From NCBI GenBank assembly GCA_004154925.1, contig QJNS01000066.1:124001-188000 (forward strand): DNA of 64,000 nt, in the 5' to 3' direction. Position 1 is the stretch's first letter, and each line of letters opens with the position of its first letter. The DNA is from Monosporascus cannonballus. Its lineage: Eukaryota; Ascomycota; Sordariomycetes; Xylariales. Shown here piece after piece: positions 13,226 through 25,480 of the stretch. The notes under the pieces are model-generated. The model was given only the letters and a program-made list of their open reading frames with translations, was not told the DNA's origin and searched no databases. Both the position numbers and the translations under genes were made by a program.

Positions 13226-13859
13226 TTTCTTTACATATCTTAATTATCGTTTTATAAGTTCCTTGGTCGTAATAAATCGGGTAAAATTTTAATAATCCGT
13301 ATAAACCTTAATCTGGTACAAACTTCCCTTTAAAAAGTATCTAAATTCTCGAAATGCCATAATAATAGCCATAAATTCCTGATCTAAAATATTATGATTA
13401 AACTCGGCTTTTTTCAGTTTGCACCAAAAAAAATGCAATAGGGTACAATTTACCTTAATTATCTCGTTATCCGATTATTACGCCTAATACGTAATCCAAA
13501 ATATCGGTTTCTAATTTAACGAAGCGGTTTAAATCGTACATAATTAGTATTAATTTGTTAATAATCGTATCCTTAATATCTCAAAGTGTTTTTTCCGTAT
13601 CTGGCGTTTATTTAAATTCTTTTTCTTTTTTCGTAAGGTTCGTTACGCGTATAACTATTTTGCTATAATTTCGAATAAATTTCTATAATAATTAGCGAAT
13701 CCAAAAAATACGTATACCTTTTTACCTATTATTAATATTTGCTATTTTATAACTATAATGATTTTCTTAAGATTTATCCTAATGTATTCTAAAATAATAA
13801 TATGTTCTAGATATTTTATTTCCTATTTATAAAACCAACTTTTTTTTATATTAACAAAT

Positions 13860-14260
13860 AACCTTACATTCTCTAAAGCTTAAAAAACTTTATAAATATA
13901 TTTTGCGTATACTTTTTCCGTTTCGGAAAAAATATAACTGTCGTCGAAATAGCAAAAAACGAAAATATCGAGGCATTTTCGTAATACATAATTTATTATC
14001 CGTTGGAAAATTTTTAATACGTTCGTAAATCCCATTAACGTAATTAAATACTTAAATAATCCGTATTTCGTTTTAAAGGCTGATTTTCATTCGTATCCTT
14101 TCTTAATTTTAATAAGGTTATATTTATCTCTGAGATCAAATATTATAAACCATTTAGCTCCGTAAAATCGGTTTTTTAATTCCATGATCAAAAATAATAA
14201 TATTCGATTTCTAACCGTAATATTATTTAGTTATCGATAATTAACCATACATCACGATTT
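13860..14260 (-). pseudogene. reverse transcriptase core of gypsy pol
   Basis: The minus-strand translation reads through RT blocks: a segment like FDLRDKYNLIKIKKGYE (family: LDLRxAYxxIRIxxGDEWKTAF) and, further on, CYFDDSYIFSETEKVY, which carries the YxDD catalytic motif (13940-13951). A few stops interrupt it, such as TGA in place of the expected TGG after GYE. This is the polymerase that copies the element's RNA into DNA. It is decayed. Confidence 0.8.
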
Positions 14261-16140
14261 TCCATTTTTCTTAAATACGAAAAACATATGGTACCCTGTT
14301 AATAACTTCGAAGGTCGAATCTATCCTTTCTATAACCGATTTTCCAGGTATTTTTTGAAAATACATAACTCGTTTCCGTTAAAAATGTAAATAAGGTAAA
14401 ACTTTGTCAAAACTCCTTCCTTAAAAATTATCTTATAATCCTATTCGTTATGTTCTGGTAATTTAGTATCGAGCTTTTTTTTTAAAAACATTACTTATAT
14501 TTATAGTACTGTAGTAACACATCAATTAAATTTTCTAATTTTTTTGGCTGTTAATTTTTTTAAATCGTCATTTAATTACTTTAATTTCGCTTTAATAATA
14601 ATAATAATACGTCGTATTCTTTTTTACTGCCCGTTTTCTTTGTAATATCTTATCTCTTTAAGTAATAAAATTTCTGTTATATTCTTATACCTGCATTTGT
14701 CGCCATCCTTTATCAAATATTAAAATCTTAATTTTCTTTTTGTATCCGCTAATAAAATATAAGGCGAACCTTACTTAACTAGTTTTCTTGTTAATTAATA
14801 TTCCGTGTTAGCATATATATAATAATCCTAAAATCATATCGTAATTTCTAAATAAAACGATGTCGAAATTAACCGTTTAATATCGTCCTTAAACAAAAAT
14901 CTCGAAGTAATTAATTTCGCGTATAATTTTTCCGTTATCGTAAGCGAATTTCTAACCTTTAATATTTGTCGTTATATAAAGTTTTAATTTATATCTCCAT
15001 AATAATTTAAACTTATTAACTATATCTGATATAATATAATTCCCGCCTAAAGTTCCATAATCTCTATTACGATATACCAATACGTTTCGATTCGTATTTT
15101 TAAGATAATAAAGTGATTAACATCTTTTATTTTTGTATTTAAAACCTTTTTTAAGAATTCCTTTTAATTCTTCTAAATTTCGTTTTCTTAGGGCTTTTTT
15201 ACAAATAATCTTTTTCTTTTAATTTCTATTCGAATTTGTCAAACCTTACTTATATTTCTTCGTTTAACGCGTTAAGTTAGTATATTTATTATTATTGCCG
15301 ACGTATTATTTCTTCGAATTATATTAATTATTTTTAATTTTGTTATAATTTTTTTCCTTATTAAATAAATTATTTTCTTATGTTTGCAATTATATTTTAC
15401 TATACGTCGTTCTAATTATTATTCCAAAAGTTATATATAAATTAATATATTTCTTTTTTGATACTCTTTTTTTTCGTAAAGGTTTAAAATAAAAACTAAT
15501 TAAAAATAAAAAATTTATAATAACTTTTTAATAATATATTGTTATTATATGCTAAGTTAATATTTTTCTGTTTGGTAATTATATTATTAAAAATAACAAA
15601 AGGGATTTTTTTATTGGCATTATTTTCGTTTAAGCCAGCTTTTTATTTCGGCTAACTACTAAATATTTTCTGGAATTATAGTTCGAAAATATCGATATCA
15701 TCGCTTATCGTTTTTGTTATTTTCGGTACGGTTTGGAAAATCGCATCCCTTATAATACATACAAATAATTCGTACGTTAATATGTTATTTCCATTTTTCG
15801 TAATCGGGACATTTTGGTCGTAAATAATATATGGCATATATTTTGCTACATCGATCAAAGGTTCCGAGACAAACTTTTCTGTCCAATTCTAATACTCGCG
15901 TAATAATCCGTATAATATTTCTTATTATGCTCGTAATACCTATTAAACCAGCGTCTTAGTTTTTCGCATTTTTCGTCGGATTTTTTATCGTAATAATCCA
16001 TATTGGACTTTTTGCCATAAAAAGCCTAATACGCACTTGGCTTGGATTATGTTAATAACTTTATTATCGTTTTCTTAATTATTCCTAAATTATCCATCCG
16101 GTATAAATATCCAATTATCTTATCGTAATTTCTTGGGTTT

Positions 16141-16188
16141 CTTATACTTATACGCCTTATATCCTACTTTACTGCAATTAAAACATTT
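16141..16188 (-). pseudogene. gag CCHC zinc-knuckle remnant
   Basis: The minus-strand translation gives KCFNCSKVGYKAYKYK. This is a CX2CX4HX4C knuckle in which H and the last C both read Y, each explained by one transition (CAT to TAT, TGT to TAT). It marks the nucleocapsid part of gag and agrees with minus-strand orientation. Confidence 0.75.
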
Positions 16189-17050
16189 AATCTAATTCCA
16201 GTTTTATCTATAAGTAACGCCGAATTCTATAAGTCCTAATATCGTTCTATAAAAAGTAAAGGCCGCGTTTCATTTTTTCCCCTAGTTAAACTTATTATAC
16301 CTCGATTGTAAAGCCTATTTTCCCTTTTTCTTTTATCGTTTTTTAAACTGTTAATTATTAATTTTAATTTCCTTCATAATATCCCGATTTAAAATAATTA
16401 ATCGTTTAATCCGAATAATTTTATCTTTTATATTATCCTTTAACCCTTTATAAAATATGTCGATAAAGGTATCGGCTTTATCGTTTTCTTATTTAGTTTT
16501 AACCGCGAAACCTTTGAAAATTAAGGCGTACTTAAACGTAAATCCTTTTTGTCGGAATTATAAAAGCTACTAAGCTGCAAATCGTTTTTTATCCGGATTG
16601 CCGAAATTATTACGTACTTTATTTTCGAAATTGGTATAAAATGAAAAAATCTTATTAATAAAGTTTTCTTTATCTAATTCTTTTACTTCCAGAAAAATTC
16701 TTATAATAGGTTTAAACCAGTTAATCGCATTTCCCGTTAGATATACTCCTATTATTAGGACTTTATCCGCTAGGTTATTAAGGTTTAAAAAACAAAAATA
16801 AATTCATACTTAAATTAAAAAGATTTACGGATTACTTTTCCTATTATAGGGTTCCGGCTTCCTAGGCTTTATGTAAACGAAAAAAACTTAGACAGGTAAC
16901 GTAAGCGTAATTTGTCGGATTTTCTTTTTTCAATTCCCGAATTTAAGCCTAAAATTATTAAATAAGGGATTTTTAAGCGCTGTTTAATATTTTAACAATA
17001 TTAAATATTACTTAGAATTTAACGATACTATTAAATAAAAGCTTATAACG

Positions 17051-17425
17051 TATAATAGCTAGGCGGTTGAACTAATTCTTAAACCTTAATCGTACGGGTT
17101 TATGTTAATAAAAGTATCGTAAGAATCTAAGCAATAAATATAGTAACGCATTACGTCTCGTAATACCAAGGATACCTTAGATAACGAATTATTATTACAA
17201 ACTGAAGTTGTTTAAACTATGGAAATAATAAACGTATATATCTTTCTCTTTTTTGGCTTAAATACTTATGGTCATACGGCTAATAATGATCATAATCGCT
17301 TACGATTACCTTTCATTTCTTTTGATCACTGGCTTGGCAGTAATCACCGTCACCTAACCCATGGGGTGGTCCGTCTGATCCTTATTTGACCGTTTCTTGA
17401 GGCCGAAGCTTGTTGGGTCGTAACA
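17051..17425 (-). repeat. 5' LTR of the 10.65-17.4 kb gypsy
   Basis: 375 bp, partner of 10652-11026, less mutated at its outer end. It begins TGTTACGACC on the minus strand and is followed by the AGGAT duplication at 17426-17430. Confidence 0.9.
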
Positions 17426-19161
17426 AGGATGCCAAGGACTTTATTACGAAAGGTGGTTCCGAGGCCCTAGCAAGCGCGCAATTTGAGATATCCTAGTCCA
17501 CCTTGTTATACCGCGTCTATGGCATTAAACCGCGTTTCGAAGCCCGAAATAACGTACGCAAATTATCGGATTAAGAAAAAGATAAGTTTGTTAATTGGAT
17601 ATTATATAAAAAAATATACGGCCGTATTCTTATAAAGATCCAGGTTTATTAGATGGCAGAAATCTTACTAGGCCCTAAAAAAACCGTTAGGAAGAATTGG
17701 ATTAATCGTTTTATCGGGCGTTACGATAAGATTATACGAAAAAAGAACGAGTTATGCCCCGGGACCGCTTAAAAGTACGCGATCGCGACGATATTTGCGA
17801 ATTTTTTCCTTTTTTTGCCGCCGTCCGAACCAAATACAAAATTAAGACAGCGAACGAATATAATATAGATAAAACGGGTATTTAAAAGAAGGAAGAAGCT
17901 GGTAAAACTGTCGTAAAATTTTCGAAAACGGTTCGCGCAAAGTTTAGAAAATTAAGAGTAACGTTATAGATATTTATTTTTAATATATCGGTTTTATATT
18001 TTAAAAAAATACGGCCGTATATATTTTTAATAATTCAACCGTTTAAAAATAATGGTCACCCGAAAATATCGAGAAAGCCGAATATACGTTAATTCGAAAA
18101 AAGTAAATTAATAACTGTAATGCGATAAAATAATTAAAAATTGGTTTTAGGAAATTAAAATTTATTTTTATAATAAATAATGGTTATTTATTTTAAATGG
18201 CTATATTATATACGTATTTTTTGCTCCTATGTAAAAATACTTTAAAAATAAGGTCGCCCTTATATATTCTTTGCCTTATTCGAATATTAACCTTTAGCCG
18301 TTCGACGTTACCGTATTTTCCGTACTTAAAAAAAATATCGTATTATTTTGCAAAAAGCCGGCAGATTATTCGTAACAGTTCCCTAATATAAACGCCGTAT
18401 AATAAAAACGCATTATAAGGCTGCCAAACTCGCCTTTATTGACAAAAATATTTAACCTGGATAACGTTATATCGATTTACATTTTTTTAAATTCAAAATA
18501 ATATTGAAAAGTCCCGAAATAATACCTTAACCGGCCCTTAAGCCGAAAATATCCCTGGAATAAGTAATTAATAGCTAAAACGAAATCGTATATATTTTTA
18601 ATAAGGCCTTAAAGTTATAAGAAAATATATAAACGGTCTTACGCAATTAAAGGCGTTTTGCGATATATGGAAGGTAATAACTAAAGTTATTAAAGGGCTT
18701 AATAATCTTAATATCGAAAACGTTACTTTCCGTTATAATAATAAATTCCTGCGAACTAAATTCGGGAAATAAGAAAATTACAAACCCTAAATTATTATTA
18801 AATAACCCAATAAAACTTTTGCGAATTTATTAAAAATTAGGGCCGTTAAAAATAAAGTTATTAAGCGTTTAATGCCTATAAAGGCTAATAATCAGATGCT
18901 AATTAATAGTTAAATGGAAACGTAATTTGCTAAAAAAAGGTAACGTAAATTTAAATAGCTTAAATAGTTTTATTCTATTAAGAAATACGTTATTACGGTA
19001 TTAAAAGGCTTTGGAATATGCAGGTTACTCTCAATTTGTATGTGTTTTGGCTATTCATTGCTAGGGTAATTCATTAGGTGGGGTCCGAGGTTAGCTGAAT
19101 ACAACAACGCAACTGATATCTCTTATATCTGACAATAGCGATATGTATGCGGTTAGCCACG

Positions 19162-19512
19162 TATGACGGCTTAGAGTTTAAGCAACTATTAAACCTAAGT
19201 CATACGGCTTTATGTGAGCGAGAATATCGTAAAACTTTAGGCAATAAATATAATAATTAATTACGTTTCATAATATTACAAATATTTTAAGTAACGAGAT
19301 TTTAGTACAAATTATTATTAGTTAAATTATAGAAATAATAAACATATATACCTTAATTTGACTTAGTAGCTTATTATGAATAAATTGGGAATTCGGCTTA
19401 TCAGCTTATTATTAACAAGTTAGTAATCCGTTACGTGATCTAACCTACTTGCTTTTTTTAACTATTTCGATTACGACCCTTTTTAGAGGCCGTAATTTGT
19501 CAAAACGTAATA
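19162..19512 (-). repeat. 3' LTR of the 19.2-25.5 kb gypsy
   Basis: 351 bp. On the minus strand it begins TATTACGTTTTGACAA and ends GCCGTCATA. Its terminal 200 bp match the LTRs of the neighbouring elements, while its first 80-100 bp do not. Confidence 0.85.
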
Positions 19513-22500
19513 TAACTTCCCTTTTTTAAATATTTTATCTTTAAAATACTTTTTCTAAGAAATCCTTCGTTTTTTTAATAATGTTAAATTATATTTTCGA
19601 ATATCACTTATATACAATCGCATAACGTTATACTTTAATAAAGTTGATTAACAAAAGGTTTCGAAATTATGTTATATTTCTTAAACTTTTTAAAAATATT
19701 CTTTTTTAAATAACAAAAAAGCTTGTATGTTAAAAAAATAAATATGTTATAGCCGAATATATAATAGATTAAATGTTTTTATTTTTAGAATTAATTATTA
19801 CATTATAAATAGTTATTATACTGAGAAGAATATTAACCGTCGAAAGAAACTTCTCTAGATTTCTATTTAATTTGTTTATATTTCGTATTAACCGTGATGC
19901 TATTTTAATATTAAACATTAAATTTACTAATCTTATTTTTTAATTCTTTAACAATTTAATAATTTCAAATACTTTAAAACTAATATATAAATAAAATTGA
20001 AGTTTTTACACCTATAAATAATAATAATAAATATGTTTTTAATCCGTAAATAAGACTTTTTAAAAAATATTGATAAACACGAAACTTTGGGCTTTTTTAT
20101 TGTTAATATATTTTTACTAAATAATAACTGTTTTTTAGATTTTTGGCAGATTTTTAAATATTTTCGATATTCGGAATTTTTAATTTAATTAAATATTAAA
20201 TAAACCTCTTACTTTATATATCTAAGATTTGTTTTATTTCCGCAGTAACTTGGTTTTTTATACTTATATTATTTTAACACGTATAAATTTTACGAATATC
20301 CGTTATAAATCTTGAAACTATATTTTAAAATTAATATAAAATGTATTTTGTAATACAAAGTTTACTTACTAATTATTTTAAATATTTTAAATATTTTAAT
20401 ATAAAGCGGTATATTGAAAATTGAATTTCTTATTAAATATTTTGTTTAATTATTTTTATAAAAAATACATGATCTTTTTAAAATAATAATGGTATAACTT
20501 TATTAAATTATATACAAATTGGAATCTTATTTTTATTTCACAATATAATTATGCACATTAGTATAGTAAAAACATTATTATAAAATTTTCATAGAAATTA
20601 ACACTATAAATATATATTAATATATTAAGAAACTTTGAATTAATTTAATTTATTTATAATTAATATAATATGGAAATAGGGTTTTACATTTGGTTTAATT
20701 CATTTATTTATCCGTTTATATAAAATTTGAAATAAATATAATCTTATAAGGAAAGGTAATTGTATATAATAATTTATATTATATTAATATTCTTTTAATT
20801 AAATAAAAAATGAAGAAATATCGTAAAGTTGTTTAGAATTATGAAAATACTATCGCAATAATTTTTATTATTAAAACTTTGAGAAAGGATGTATAATAAT
20901 AAAATTTACAATCATTAAACCGTATAATTTTCGATAAGCTTTTTATCTCTCTATTTTTGTTTTATTATAAAAACTATTTTATTATGATGTTTTTACAATT
21001 AAGATTTTTATGTCAAAAATATATTAAATATATTAAATATATTGTAAGATTGGTATTCTTTTGACATTTATATAATTAATATTTATATATTTGCACGGTA
21101 TTAAAATTATTTAATATTTGTTTTAAATTTATAAGTCATTAAGCCTTTTATTTCTTTATTATATTTTCCTATAATGTATTATATATTAGTCTAATTTTAT
21201 ATAAATATAAATATTCTTTTTCAAATAATATCGGTAATTATATAATAAACTTGAATTAATTATTTTCGCAACATAATTAGTTATATAAAATATCGGCATT
21301 ATTATTTTTTTAACTCTTTTTGTTAATAATGATGAAATCGGAATTTCTTTTTATATATTGCAAATATCGTTTGTTAAATTTTCTAGCCGTCATAAAACAA
21401 ATAAGAATTTACTAATCCGTATAAATTTTAGAATATCAAGGATTATTTTTTAAAAAACATGTATATTTTCGAAAAATTATAAAAATAATAATAAATTTCT
21501 TATTGAAAATCATATAATTTAATTCGGCGTCTTTTAACTTACGTAAAAACATTTAATAACATATGATTTCTTTTAATTATTTCGGTATCCGATTACCGTT
21601 TTTCCTGTATAATTCGAATTATTGATTTGCAATTTAATAAAACATATTAAACCGTGTCTAGTTCATATTATTTCGTTAATATTTATAATATTAATCTTTT
21701 ATAAACATTTGTTTAAACTATAATAATCATTTAATATTTTTAATAAGAGTAATTAAGAATATAATACTTTTATTAAAATTTCGAATAAACATTTTTATAA
21801 TAATAAATAAATTTAAAGAATATTTTATTATTTTTATATTATAATTAACTTGTATTTTTTAATAATTAAAGTAACTTCTAACCTTTATTATAATATTCGT
21901 TACATTCATATATTCCAGATATCCTACTTTTTATTTATATAATTATCCTTTTGAGATATGAGTTAATAATATATTATTTTATTACATTTGAAATGTTTTA
22001 TCAACGTATTTTTTTTATATTTTTTCAAGTTGGAATAAATAGAAATATTGTGAAAATATTATATATTATAGAATTTGTAAAATTTTATTAATTCGGTTCT
22101 ATATTTTATTAATATAATTAAGCACTTATATAATTGCATTCTATTGTAAGCACTATGCTTTGGTTGTATTTACTTTAAATTTTAAAAGACTTATATTTAT
22201 CTTTAAAACCAAATATAATGAATTATTTATTTGTATAACATCAGGCTTTTATCTTAACTAATCAAGATAATCATATTTAATTTTGGATAAGGAAATAATA
22301 AGATCTAATTTGTTATTTTCTTAAAAATGAAAAATATAAGCTATTTTGCGAGGAATTTTAAATGTTGAATTTATCCTTTTTGTCATCTATTATCGAGGTG
22401 TTTTATAAACGCATATAGTTCGTTTTTGTTAAAATTATAGATAAGGTAAAATCTGATAAATAAACTTTTTTTAAAAATTATTTTATAATTTTATACATTA

Positions 22501-25160
22501 CATTTTAATGACTTTATATTTAACCGTTTTTAACAAACACTATATTTATTTATATTATTATAATAATATATTAACAAATTGCTTTAATAATAACTTTTAT
22601 TATTTTTAATCGTTATATAATTACTTATTTTTAACCTTAATAATAAATATAATACATTATATTTTTAATATTCTTTATTTTATATTTTATCTTTTTGAAT
22701 ACTAAACATTTTATCACATCATTATATTTAATTTATCATTATTTCTATTTCAATATTAAAATTCTGTATTTCTAATTTATTGTTTATTAAAATATAGAAT
22801 TAATATTACCTCATTAATCTTTTTATTAAATAAAATCTGTATTGATATGTTTATAGTAATCTTAAGACTATATCTTAATTTCTATATAAAGAAATATCGA
22901 AATCTTTTACTTAGTATTATATTCAAATAAAAATTTTGAAATAATTAAATTTACGTTATATTATTCTGTTATCGTAAATAGGATATTCACGTGCAGTATT
23001 TGTACTTATATAACAATTTAACTTGTATTTTTATAATTATATATATGTATTATTAATATTTGATATTATATAATTTCCAGTTACATCTTCGAAATATATT
23101 AATACGATATATGAAAATATTTTAATTTATATATTCAAAATATTTAAGTTATTTACGGTTTTTGTCGTTATATTTAGGGCCTGTTTCAAGCCTTTTTCAA
23201 TTCGTTTCAATTTTGCTTTTTTGTAAACTTTTATAAATAACCTTTTTTTAACTTTTGTATCGAATCTATTACACTTTATTTGTATATTCTCGTGTAACCC
23301 GTTAAATTGCGATATTTTTTATTTTTATTGTCGCACGTATTCTTCAATGCATATTAATTATGTTTAATTAATTTATAATTTCTTACATTATTACGTGAAT
23401 TATCCTTTCGTGTAGCGTATAATGTTCTATCCAGTTTTTTATAATTTATCGTCTTTTGAATGCAATCTTTGAATAAATTATGCATTTCTTTTCATACTTA
23501 ATTTTCTTCAATATATATAACAAATATTTATTAAAAACGAAAATTCGTAGCAACTATTTCTTCACACTTTTTATAACATATGAAATTAATTCTCTTACGA
23601 ATTAATAATTATATTAGTATAAAAATAGAAAATCTATTCTTGTAAGGATTATCTTGTTGATTAATTCTATAAAGCTATTCGTTTATCGATATTACTGTTT
23701 ACGTCTTTTATCATTTCCGGTTTAATTAAGAAATTCGATTTTTTTCTTATATAAATATAGAATACGTTAATAAATAGCTTTTTTTATTTGTTATATGTCA
23801 AGTATTTTCGTCGTCTATAATATACGGTGTATATTTTACGATATCTATTTAGAAATTTAAAATAAATAATATTTATTTATATTTAATATTTCTTTTAATA
23901 TTCTTTTATAACGTATTATTATTATTTTAGCGCTTTTTAAATTAATTTCTTAGTTTTACGTATTTCGCGTCGAATCTTTTATCATAATAACTTTTATTTA
24001 TATTAGGTTCGGATTATATAAATAATTTGTTTATATCTATTACATAGATTACAGTTTCGACCAATTGGTCGCCTGTTCAGACCAGAAATCTAATTGCCTT
24101 ATTGTTATAATATTTTGCAAACACTCTAGTAATGTCCTATCTTGTTACAATTATAATATCGTACTTAGTTTTTACTTTTTCGTTAAACCGCCTCGAATTC
24201 TCTGAGTTCTAGTATAATACTTGACCAAATGTTATTTTGCTGAAAATATCTATATTAGTTATATATCGAATCTTATTATTATATTTACTTTTAATATTTT
24301 TTTTATGTACTATGTGTATAATCTATTATTGATTGTAATTACGATAACGATATAATGTAATAAAAATTCGTATCGATTAATTCTAAAAGGTTCCTTTTAG
24401 GCATTCTTTTTCAGGTTGTCGAGAAACATGATTTTTAATATTTTTTACTTCTAATTTAGTTTAGCAACTAATTAAATCAACGTATTATCGTAATCTAATG
24501 CTAATACCTTTTATTGCAGTTATTAAATTTGTTTTCGGCTTTTACTTTTCCGTTTATTATTTCGAAAGCCTTTATTAATATCTATTCGAAGTATTCGTAA
24601 ACATTAGATATTGCTATTATTTTACGACTTTATTTTATATTAATCAAACATCTCATCTTTTCATAATACGCTGAAAATATATAACTATATTTCCAATATA
24701 TCCGTTTATTAAAAACTCGATTTATAGAATAAATAAAATAAATCGAATAAAAGAATATATAAACTATCTTTAATATTAATTTCAAAACAATCATAATATC
24801 GTAAAAGTAGTATTAAATAATTTAGATTTGCAAAATTTCAAACCTTCTATGAATGCTTCAATAAAATTTATTTAAATAACTTATTTTATTTTAAAATACT
24901 TTTTTGTTTTCGAATTTTTAGTTCAACGTTCGAACTTTTTATAAACTGCCTAAAGCGATCCGATAAAATTAATATTTTATTTTATAAGAAAGGTAAGGCG
25001 TATATATAAGAGATTTAATTATTAAAAAATGTCTTTTTTAATTAAATAAAGTTAATATTTCTCTGTATTTATATTTAAATTTCTTTTAAAAAGTCTCATA
25101 AGTTAATTATTAATTAAGATATATAATTTTAATAATATTCTTAAATCAAAACTTATAACG

Positions 25161-25475
25161 TACAACGGCTTAAGGTTTAATTGATTATCCAACGTCAATA
25201 GCATAAATATTTATTAATAAAAATATTGTAAAATTTTGAGTAATAAATACAATAACGAATTATCTATAATAATACTAAAAATATCTTACATAACGAAATT
25301 TAATTATAAACTATTATTATTTAAAGTATGAAAAAACCAACTTGTATATTTTAATTTAACTTATGAACTTATTACTAATCACTTAATAATCCGTTATGTA
25401 ATCTAGCTCATTTAGTCTTTTTAGCTATTTCTGTTATAACTATTTTTAAAAGCCTTACCTTGTCAAGACATAACA
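25161..25475 (-). repeat. 5' LTR of the 19.2-25.5 kb gypsy
   Basis: About 315 bp, partner of 19162-19512 with several small gaps. On the minus strand it begins TGTTATGTCTTGACAAGG and ends GCCGTTGTA. Confidence 0.8.
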
Positions 25476-25480
25476 CTACG

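Larger units (their letters stand above)
10652..17425 (-). mobile_element. complete Ty3/gypsy LTR retrotransposon, minus strand, RIP-decayed
   Basis: 6.77 kb bounded by two 375-bp LTRs and flanked by a perfect 5-bp duplication AGGAT (10647-10651 and 17426-17430). Reading on the minus strand the order is 5' LTR (17051-17425), gag zinc knuckle (about 16141-16188), reverse transcriptase (about 13860-14260, YFDD still present), RNase H (13031-13225), integrase and 3' region, then a purine-rich tract (GGGAAAAAGGAGA) directly before the 3' LTR (10652-11026). RT, RNase H and integrase in that order define the Ty3/gypsy group. Stops throughout make it non-autonomous. It split the pogo transposase after codon 12. 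Confidence 0.9.
10616..18980 (+). pseudogene. pogo-type transposase remnant, interrupted and RIP-mutated
   Basis: An ATG at 10616 opens 12 codons up to 10651. The frame resumes exactly at 17431 after the inserted retroelement. Downstream translation shows a psq/HTH region (about 17440-17560, ISxSTLLYRVYGIKPR), a CENP-B/Tc5-type HTH (about 17670-17720, VRKNWINRFIGRY) and a DDE-domain start (about 17865, YNIDKTGI, matching the family's YNMDETGF-like motif). The C-terminal part near 18300-18480 resembles the region after the DDE core. In pogo enzymes this domain cuts and joins the transposon ends at TA sites. In-frame stops (for example at about 17500 and 17575), many explainable as CAA/CGA/TGG changes, show that it is inactive. 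The family call rests on motif order and element size. Confidence 0.75.
10489..19091 (+). mobile_element. pogo/Fot1-like Tc1-mariner DNA transposon, split by a retroelement
   Basis: Terminal inverted repeats of about 40 bp are visible. The left end begins ACGTCGGACCCCATCTAATG and the right end, on the other strand, begins ACCTCGGACCCCACCTAATG. TA dinucleotides flank both ends (10487-10488 and 19092-19093), as for Tc1-mariner elements. Removing the retrotransposon at 10652-17425 and one TSD leaves about 1.82 kb, the usual size of Fot1/Pot2-type elements. The interior encodes a decayed pogo-family transposase on the plus strand. The element itself lies within a 162-bp repeat unit. Confidence 0.85.
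10199..19134 (-). repeat. 162-bp repeat unit, copy 3, split by two nested insertions
   Basis: The unit's first 45 bp are at 10199-10243, its middle at 10411-10488 and its end at 19094-19134, adding up to 164 bp against 162 bp in the intact copies. It is flanked by GTAGC (10194-10198) on the left and ATAGC (19135-19139) on the right, a 5-bp duplication differing by one G-to-A change. The gaps are filled exactly by copy 2 (10244-10405) and by the pogo-like transposon (10489-19091). Confidence 0.85.
19162..25475 (-). mobile_element. complete Ty3/gypsy-type LTR element, minus strand, strongly RIP-decayed
   Basis: 6.3 kb bounded by related LTRs (19162-19512, 25161-25475) and by the 5-bp duplication CCACG (19157-19161) and CTACG (25476-25480), differing by one C-to-T. 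Around 21290-21370 the minus-strand translation contains SDFIIINKKSKKNNNADI, the RNase H tail seen in the other copies, which fixes the orientation. Decay is heavier than in the 10.65-17.4 kb copy, with long A/T runs. Confidence 0.85.
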
